Source: Catenovulum sp052056295 (GTDB lineage Bacteria; Pseudomonadota; Gammaproteobacteria; Enterobacterales; Alteromonadaceae). Taken from it: 64,000 nucleotides of DNA. The stretch is taken from NCBI RefSeq assembly GCF_052056295.1, contig NZ_CP182493.1:3968001-4032000 (forward strand), in the 5' to 3' direction. The position numbers were made by a program, and so were the translations under genes. The notes below the pieces were generated by a model. The model was not told the DNA's origin. It made no database searches and saw nothing but the letters and a program-made list of their open reading frames with translations. Below are positions 58,757-64,000 of the stretch, in pieces (position 1 is the first letter of the stretch; each line of letters begins with the position of its first letter).

Positions 58757-59528
58757 AGGAAATGATTCAATCAGCAAAACGCTGACGGTTGTTATTTCAC
58801 TTTGTTTGGTCTGTGCGATTATTGTTGCGGGTTCTGCGGTTGCGTTACGCCCTCAACAAGAAGAAAACAAAGCATTAGATAAACAAAAAAATATTCTATT
58901 AGCAGCTGATTTATTACCAGCAGGCGCAACTGCTGCGGAAATTAAACAGCGCTACAAAAACTTAATTACTGCAAAAGTTGTTAACTTAGAAACAGGCGAA
59001 TACGTTGATAGTATTAATGCAGATACTTTCGACCAACGCGCGTCTGCTAAAGAGCCTAGTACTTCTATTACTTTGACTCAAGACCAAGACGTAGCAAGCA
59101 TTAAACGTCGTTCTAACAATGCAGTGGTTTATTTAGCGAATAACGAGCAAGGCGAGTTTTTAAGCTATGTATTACCGGTTCATGGTTATGGTTTATGGTC
59201 AACAATGTACGCATTTGTTGCGGTAAAACCTGATGCAAATACTATTATCAACTTAAACTACTATGAGCAAGGTGAAACCCCTGGCTTAGGTGCTGAAATT
59301 GAGAATCCTAAATGGAAAGCAATTTGGGTTGGTAAGAAAATTTACAACGACCAAGGCGAAATGTCTATCGAGATTGTTAAAGGCGAAGCACCTAAAGGTA
59401 CTGAGCACAAAATCGATGGTCTATCTGGTGCGACTCTAACAAGTAACGGTGTGCAATTCACATTCGATTTCTGGTTAGGCGAGCTAGGTTTCAAAAAATA
59501 CCTAGAAACACAGCGTCAAGGAGCATAA
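58749..59528 (+). CDS. nqrC: Na+-NQR subunit C
   Basis: This 259-residue subunit has one N-terminal helix and a periplasmic FMN domain. The second covalent FMN attaches to Thr229 in DGLSGATLTSNGV through ApbE. GYGLWSTMYAFVAVKPD and GETPGLGAEIENP are usual family segments. It passes electrons between NqrD/E and NqrB. It overlaps nqrB by eight bases. Confidence 0.97.
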   Translation: MSKGNDSISKTLTVVISLCLVCAIIVAGSAVALRPQQEENKALDKQKNILLAADLLPAGATAAEIKQRYKNLITAKVVNLETGEYVDSINADTFDQRASAKEPSTSITLTQDQDVASIKRRSNNAVVYLANNEQGEFLSYVLPVHGYGLWSTMYAFVAVKPDANTIINLNYYEQGETPGLGAEIENPKWKAIWVGKKIYNDQGEMSIEIVKGEAPKGTEHKIDGLSGATLTSNGVQFTFDFWLGELGFKKYLETQRQGA

Positions 59529-59531
59529 TTC

Positions 59532-60158
59532 ATGGCTAAAAGTAGCGAAGCTCAAAAGGTTCTATTTGGACCGATTTTTGCGAACAACCCAATTGCATTG
59601 CAAGTATTGGGTATCTGTTCTGCATTAGCTGTAACAAGTAAAATGGAAACAACCATTGTAATGTGTATCGCGTTAACTTTTGTTACTGCGTTCTCAAGCT
59701 TGTTTATATCTATTATTCGTAATCATATTCCATCAAGCGTACGTATTATCGTGCAAATGACCATTATCGCTTCATTGGTAATCTTGGTTGATCAGTTATT
59801 AAAAGCTTACGCATATGACATCGCTAAACAGTTGTCAGTATTCGTTGGTTTGATCATCACTAACTGTATCGTAATGGGTCGTGCAGAAGCGTATGCGATG
59901 AAGAGTCCGCCGTTTATGAGTTTCTTAGACGGTATTGGTAACGGCTTAGGTTATAGCGTTGTATTAATCACTGTTGGTGTTATCCGTGAACTATTTGGTT
60001 CTGGTAGCTTATTCGGTGTTGAAATTTTACCACTTGTTTCAAACGGTGGTTGGTATCAACCTATGGGCTTATTGTTAATGCCACCTAGCGCTTTCTTCAT
60101 CATTGGTTTATTCATCTGGGTTTTACGTACTTTCCGTAAAGAACAGGTAGAAAAATAA
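59532..60158 (+). CDS. nqrD: Na+-NQR subunit D
   Basis: This 208-residue six-helix subunit forms, with NqrE, a Fe-S-containing membrane pair. The NNPIALQVLGICSALAV segment and TNCIVMGRAEAYAM supply the conserved Cys ligands. It relates to RnfE. Three bases separate it from nqrC, nine from nqrE. Confidence 0.97.
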   Translation: MAKSSEAQKVLFGPIFANNPIALQVLGICSALAVTSKMETTIVMCIALTFVTAFSSLFISIIRNHIPSSVRIIVQMTIIASLVILVDQLLKAYAYDIAKQLSVFVGLIITNCIVMGRAEAYAMKSPPFMSFLDGIGNGLGYSVVLITVGVIRELFGSGSLFGVEILPLVSNGGWYQPMGLLLMPPSAFFIIGLFIWVLRTFRKEQVEK

Positions 60159-60167
60159 GAGGCTGAG

Positions 60168-60776
60168 ATGGAACATTATATAAGTTTATTCGTTCGCGCA
60201 GTTTTCATTGAAAACCTTGCGTTAGCTTTCTTCCTAGGTATGTGTACTTTTTTAGCGGTTTCTAAGAAAGTAACAACAGCTTTCGGCTTAGGTGTTGCTG
60301 TAGTCGTAGTACTAGGTATTTCAGTACCAGTTAACCAAGTTATTTATGCTAACTTGTTAGCACCAGGCGCTTTAGCTTGGGCTGGATTCCCTGAAGCAGA
60401 TTTAAGCTTCTTAAAATTCTTAACGTTTATCGGCGTAATCGCGGCATTAGTACAAATTCTAGAGATGCTTTTAGATAAGTACTTCCCGGCTCTATACAAC
60501 GCATTGGGTATTTTCTTACCACTTATTACTGTTAACTGCGCTATCTTCGGTGGTGTGGCTTTCATGGTAGAGAAAAACTATAACTTTGCTGAAAGTGTTG
60601 TATTCGGTATCGGTAGTGGTGTTGGTTGGGCTTTAGCTATTACTGCATTAGCTGCTGTACGTGAAAAAATGAAATACTCTGACATTCCTGATGGTTTGAA
60701 AGGCTTAGGTATTACATTTATTACAGTAGGCCTGATTGGTTTAGGCTTTATGTCATTCTCTGGCGTATCACTATAA
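60168..60776 (+). CDS. nqrE: Na+-NQR subunit E
   Basis: This 202-residue six-helix partner of NqrD carries FLGMCTFLAVSKKV and LITVNCAIFGGVAF with the matching Cys ligands, so that NqrD and NqrE share an Fe-S centre between them. It relates to RnfA. Topology is inverted relative to NqrD in known structures. A 25-base gap leads to nqrF. Confidence 0.97.
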   Translation: MEHYISLFVRAVFIENLALAFFLGMCTFLAVSKKVTTAFGLGVAVVVVLGISVPVNQVIYANLLAPGALAWAGFPEADLSFLKFLTFIGVIAALVQILEMLLDKYFPALYNALGIFLPLITVNCAIFGGVAFMVEKNYNFAESVVFGIGSGVGWALAITALAAVREKMKYSDIPDGLKGLGITFITVGLIGLGFMSFSGVSL

Positions 60777-60801
60777 TCCAGAGCAAGTAGAGGAATAAAC
60801 C

Positions 60802-62034
60802 GTGAATTTAACAGATATTTATTTAGGCGTTGCAATGTTTATTGTTATGGTACTTGTACTAGTAGCAATAATCTTATTTGCAAAATCAAAATTAGTAAGT
60901 AGTGGCGATGTCACTATCTTAATTAACGACGACCCAGACAAAGCGATTACTGCTAAGCCAGGTTCTAAATTACTTGGTGCTTTGGCTGATGCTGGTATCT
61001 TCGTATCATCTGCGTGTGGCGGTGGTGGTTCTTGTGGCCAGTGTCGTGTAGACGTAAAAGAAGGTGGTGGTGAAATTCTACCGACTGAGCTTGACCATAT
61101 TACTAAAGGTGAAGCGCGCGAAGGTTGTCGTTTATCATGTCAGGTTGCTGTTAAAAATGACATGAAAATTGAACTTGAAGAAGAAATCTTCGGTATTAAA
61201 AAGTGGGAATGTACTGTTATTTCTAACGATAACAAAGCAACTTTCATTAAAGAATTGAAACTTGCTATTCCTGAAGGTGAGGTTGTACCTTTCCGTGCCG
61301 GTGGTTATATTCAAATTGAAGCACCAGCTCACCATGTTAAATATGCAGATTTCGATATTCCTGAAGAGTATCGTGCAGACTGGGAGCGTTTTGGTTTCTT
61401 CAAATTAGAATCTAAAGTTGATGATGAAACAATCCGTGCATACTCTATGGCTAACTACCCAGAAGAGCATGGCATTATTATGTTGAACGTGCGTATTGCT
61501 ACGCCGCCGCCAAACAACTTGTCACTACCTTGCGGTAAGATGTCTTCGTACATTTGGAGCTTAAAAGAAGGTGATAAAGTAACTATTTCTGGTCCATTTG
61601 GTGAGTTCTTCGCTAAAGATACTGATGCAGAAATGGTATTCGTAGGTGGTGGTGCAGGTATGGCGCCAATGCGTTCACATATCTTCGACCAATTACGTCG
61701 TATTAAATCTTCTCGTAAGATGTCTTTCTGGTACGGTGCGCGTTCTAAGCGTGAAATGTTCTATGTAGAAGATTTCGATATGCTTGCTGATGAAAACGAC
61801 AACTTCCAATGGCATGTTGCGTTATCTGATCCACAACCAGAAGATAACTGGACTGGTTACACAGGCTTTATTCACAACGTTCTTTATGAAAACTATTTGA
61901 AAGATCATGAAGCACCAGAAGATTGTGAATTCTACATGTGTGGTCCACCAATGATGAATGCCGCAGTAATCGGCATGTTGAAAGACTTAGGTGTTGAAGA
62001 CGAAAACATCTTGTTGGACGACTTCGGTGGTTAA
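60802..62034 (+). CDS. nqrF: Na+-NQR subunit F (NADH dehydrogenase)
   Basis: This 410-residue entry subunit has one N-terminal helix and a [2Fe-2S] domain (SSACGGGGSCGQC and REGCRLSC give four Cys). An FAD domain with RAYSMANYP and an NADH-binding end with CGPPMMNAAV and the C-terminal LLDDFGG follow. It accepts electrons from NADH. The start is GTG behind AGAGGAATA. A short stretch then leads into apbE, whose early codons carry a terminator-shaped hairpin. Confidence 0.97.
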   Translation: MNLTDIYLGVAMFIVMVLVLVAIILFAKSKLVSSGDVTILINDDPDKAITAKPGSKLLGALADAGIFVSSACGGGGSCGQCRVDVKEGGGEILPTELDHITKGEAREGCRLSCQVAVKNDMKIELEEEIFGIKKWECTVISNDNKATFIKELKLAIPEGEVVPFRAGGYIQIEAPAHHVKYADFDIPEEYRADWERFGFFKLESKVDDETIRAYSMANYPEEHGIIMLNVRIATPPPNNLSLPCGKMSSYIWSLKEGDKVTISGPFGEFFAKDTDAEMVFVGGGAGMAPMRSHIFDQLRRIKSSRKMSFWYGARSKREMFYVEDFDMLADENDNFQWHVALSDPQPEDNWTGYTGFIHNVLYENYLKDHEAPEDCEFYMCGPPMMNAAVIGMLKDLGVEDENILLDDFGG

Positions 62035-62049
62035 TCGGATTCATTATTA

Positions 62050-63069
62050 ATGAAGATGATGTTAAAAATATGGCTAGCCCTTTTTGGGCTGGCCTTTTTT
62101 GTTTCTTGTACAGAGCAAAATAAAGACCTAGGCGTACATTTACAAGGTAGAACCATGGGGACTACTTATAATGTGCGTTATTATCCTAAACAGCCTATCG
62201 ACTCCAAATTAGTTCAAGATAAAATTGATCAGAGTTTGCTGCAGTTAAATCAGCAAATGTCGACCTATATTCCTGACTCGCAAATAAGCCAATTTAATAA
62301 AACTCAATCAACCGAGCCGATGCAAATCGATGCTGGTTTTGCTTATGTTGTTGAACAGGCAATTAAACTTGCTAAATTAAGCCAAGGTGCTTTGGATGTT
62401 ACCGTTGGTCCACTCGTTAATTTGTGGGGCTTTGGGCCAGATAAAAAACCGACACAATTACCTTCGGACGAGCAACTTAGTCAGATAGCAGACTATGTTG
62501 GCATTGAGAAGTTATTGTTGAACGGCAATCAGCTAACTAAACTTGATCCAAGACTCAAAGTTGATTTGTCAGCAATTGCCAAAGGTTATGGTGTAGATGT
62601 TGTTGCACAAGTGCTCGAATCTTTGTCGATCACCGACTATTTAGTCGAAATTGGCGGGGAAATGCGCTTAAAAGGGCAAAAGCCTGCTGGGCAATCTTGG
62701 TTGGTGGCTATTGAAAAACCTCAGTCAATAGAGCGCAGTGTGCAACAGGTTTTGAATGTTGGTGACAATGCATTGGCGACATCTGGTGATTACCGAAATT
62801 ATTTTGAGCAAGATGGCATTCGTTATTCGCATACAATTGACCCAATTACAGCTAAACCAATCACGCATAAATTGGCTTCTGTGTCTGTAGTTGCAGAAAA
62901 TTGTACGTTAGCCGATGGTTGGGCGACTGCATTGAATGTGCTTGGTCCAGAAAAAGGTTATCAGTTGGCGTCTGATTTGGGACTTGCTGTGTATTTAGTG
63001 ATAAAATCTAACGATGGCTTTGAGATTAAATATACCAAAGCATTTGAGCCGTATATTGTACAATTTTAG
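62050..63069 (+). CDS. apbE: FAD:protein FMN transferase ApbE
   Basis: This 339-residue periplasmic flavin transferase attaches FMN to Thr of NqrB and NqrC using FAD. It is a lipoprotein (Cys20 in FVSC), with TMGTTYNVRYY, SRGALDVTVGPLVN-type FAD pocket (SQGALDVTVGPLVNLWGFGP), DLSAIAKGYGVD and a late HTIDPITAKP with the Mg-binding Asp. Its bases 62072-62100 double as a hairpin and T tract in the signal codons. It is 15 bases after nqrF. Confidence 0.96.
   Translation: MKMMLKIWLALFGLAFFVSCTEQNKDLGVHLQGRTMGTTYNVRYYPKQPIDSKLVQDKIDQSLLQLNQQMSTYIPDSQISQFNKTQSTEPMQIDAGFAYVVEQAIKLAKLSQGALDVTVGPLVNLWGFGPDKKPTQLPSDEQLSQIADYVGIEKLLLNGNQLTKLDPRLKVDLSAIAKGYGVDVVAQVLESLSITDYLVEIGGEMRLKGQKPAGQSWLVAIEKPQSIERSVQQVLNVGDNALATSGDYRNYFEQDGIRYSHTIDPITAKPITHKLASVSVVAENCTLADGWATALNVLGPEKGYQLASDLGLAVYLVIKSNDGFEIKYTKAFEPYIVQF
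62072..62100 (+). terminator. Terminator-shaped hairpin within the 5' codons of apbE
   Basis: GGCTAGCCC (62072-62080) pairs with GGGCTGGCC (62086-62094), one G-T wobble, 5-base T loop, then TTTTTT (62095-62100). It has all the features of an intrinsic terminator but lies 22 bases into apbE, encoding its signal peptide. It may reduce read-through from nqrA-F to apbE-nqrM. Confidence 0.65.
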
Positions 63070-63080
63070 TGGGTATTGAA

Positions 63081-63293
63081 ATGACAACTTTTTTATTAGT
63101 TTTTGCTGCTTTTTTGATTATTGTTTCTGCTATGGCGGTAGGTTACATTTTTCAGAGAAAATCAATTTCTGGTAGTTGTGGTGGTTTAGGTTCGGTTGGC
63201 ATTGATAAAGTTTGTGATTGTGATGATCCTTGTGACAAACGCAAAGCTAAAATGAAGCGTGATCAAATGTTAAATGAGAACCGAATTATTTAG
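63081..63293 (+). CDS. nqrM: Na+-NQR maturation protein NqrM
   Basis: This 70-residue protein (formerly DUF539) has one N-terminal helix (about 3-24), then SGSCGGLGSVGIDKVCDCDDPCD. Its four Cys match the pattern proposed to deliver iron for the NqrD/NqrE centre. The ATG at 63081 gives the family start MTTFLLVFAAFL. A GTG at 63069 would overlap apbE's stop. It is the last gene of the NQR operon, and NqrM next to ApbE is the common arrangement. Confidence 0.95.
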   Translation: MTTFLLVFAAFLIIVSAMAVGYIFQRKSISGSCGGLGSVGIDKVCDCDDPCDKRKAKMKRDQMLNENRII

Positions 63294-63398
63294 TCGTTCA
63301 AAATTAGTTTATTCTCTAGTATCTGTTAACTGAAAGTCGTTGCAGGTCCGGCTGTATTGAACATTGCGCTGAAACGTCCGTGCTATATATAAAAAGCC

Positions 63399-63496
63399 CT
63401 TGGGCATAACTTTCGCAAAAACGCTGCAAGTACATCCATGTAAGCTTCGCTTTTTCATCCCTGAAAAAGAGATTTTGCTCTAAGTTATTGCCCAAG
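63399..63496. repeat. Cloverleaf-like palindromic repeat
   Basis: The outer stem is CTTGGGCATAACTT (63399-63412) against AAGTTATTGCCCAAG (63482-63496), with one bulged base. Inside, GCAAAA (63415-63420) pairs with TTTTGC (63473-63478), TACAT/ATGTA at 63431-63442 forms a small hairpin, and CTTTTTCA/TGAAAAAG (63450-63469) another. It lies in a 426-base gap with no gene I can support. It resembles the short dispersed repeats of gammaproteobacteria. It may also act at the end of the nqr transcript. Confidence 0.6.
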
Positions 63497-63719
63497 AACT
63501 TTCTTAAATTTGGTTTCGCTTTAAAGTTGTGCTCTTCTTTGTTCGTCTCAATTTCTAACCTTTTCAATCCAATTTTTCTCGAATTTAAAAGTTAATAGCT
63601 TAGTAGTAAATATATTGCGCGGAACAATTTAATAATAGTGCGTAAGCAGTGGAAGGTAAGAATCTATAACTATTCTAATCGATAAAATAGATATGTTTTT
63701 AAGCTAAACTTTCGACAAA

Positions 63720-64000
63720 CTACCCATTTAACTTTTCAACAATTCTAAGCAAATTATCGTCTAGTTGTTTAATTGCATTCATCAAAACCATGTGTTCGTT
63801 TTTACTTATGCCTTTCATCATAGGTTGGCTGATGTTGCTCAGGGCCTTGTTTAGTGCAACTAAAACTTCTTTGCCTTGTGGCGATATTTTAATTATGGCT
63901 TTGCGTTTGTTGTCTGGTACGACACGGCGGATTATCCAGTTTTTACCGCTGAGCCAGTCAAGTAGGCGGGTAATGGCGGCTTTGTCTTTACCGGTTTTTT
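63720..64000 (-). CDS. MarR-family transcriptional regulator, C-terminal part
   Basis: The minus strand reads into the window from the right edge and stops at 63720. The visible 93 residues are the recognition helix and wing of a MarR winged helix (KDKAAITRLLDWLSGKNWIIRRVVPDNKRKAIIKISPQGKEVL) and then a dimerisation helix. The RxxxxDxR-like wing appears as RRVVPDNKRK. The N-terminus is outside the window, so ligand and target are unknown. Confidence 0.88.
   Translation of the reverse strand, partial: KTGKDKAAITRLLDWLSGKNWIIRRVVPDNKRKAIIKISPQGKEVLVALNKALSNISQPMMKGISKNEHMVLMNAIKQLDDNLLRIVEKLNG

Noticed and set aside
63316..63567. 83-codon minus-strand open frame after nqrM
   Set aside because: It runs across a folded palindromic repeat, has no ribosome site and no family resemblance.
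1..64000. CRISPR arrays, tRNA or rRNA genes, prophage
   Set aside because: No regularly spaced repeats, tRNA cloverleaf with matching arms, rRNA sequence or phage gene set was seen on reading both strands.

Overview
The window comes from an AT-rich marine gammaproteobacterium, most likely of the Alteromonadales. The evidence is a complete Na+-translocating NQR operon with its maturation genes, NhaB, a monomeric isocitrate dehydrogenase, FabV, a TRAP carrier, a pectin-cleaving GH28 enzyme, and a tesA-ybbA-ybbP block and DUF2058 gene of gammaproteobacterial type. I cannot name the genus from the sequence alone. I found no rRNA, tRNA, transposase, prophage or CRISPR array.

Layout. 1-4773 is accessory. 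It holds a partial RND efflux pump gene, its adaptor gene broken by a frameshift, a divergent LysR regulator with a T-N11-A box between them, and then small GFA, GNAT and orphan genes around an integron attC-like palindrome. 4811-12899 is mostly conserved (YceI lipoprotein, YaiL-like protein, tesA/ybbA/ybbP, ppnP) and carries a 265-bp MITE-like repeat. 13041-22745 holds fadIJ with two candidate fatty-acid-response operators, dsbB-nhaB, and lolCDE. 22768-30438 is a signalling and polyamine area. It has a membrane GGDEF protein, and a tight five-gene operon running from a CheW-like protein through a coiled-coil/Sel1 protein and a PilZ-like protein into agmatine deiminase and N-carbamoylputrescine amidase. 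Two membrane-protein genes follow, one behind a nested hairpin leader.

30455-40031 is a carbohydrate locus under a divergent PAS-AraC regulator: Gfo/Idh/MocA oxidoreductase, TIM-barrel isomerase, MFS carrier, a Tat-type small subunit plus GMC flavoprotein, and a lipoprotein isomerase. A carboxylesterase follows a probable terminator. The gene set resembles oxidation-based (3-keto) glycoside catabolism. 40596-47392 is housekeeping (icd, rluE, nudJ, mnmA, hflD, purB). 47707-55898 holds the GH28 enzyme, rlmG, alkB, bolA, a three-gene TRAP transporter and fabV. 56081-63293 is the nqrABCDEF-apbE-nqrM respiratory sodium pump operon, with a terminator-shaped hairpin buried in the apbE signal-peptide codons. 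The right edge has a cloverleaf-like repeat and the 3' part of a MarR-family gene.

The observations I rate highest are the CheW/coiled-coil/PilZ/agmatine operon, the candidate 3-keto-glycoside locus, the terminator inside apbE, the lone attC-like site, and the nested palindromic leader before the YgjV-like gene. All functional statements are from reading motifs by eye. No database search was run.
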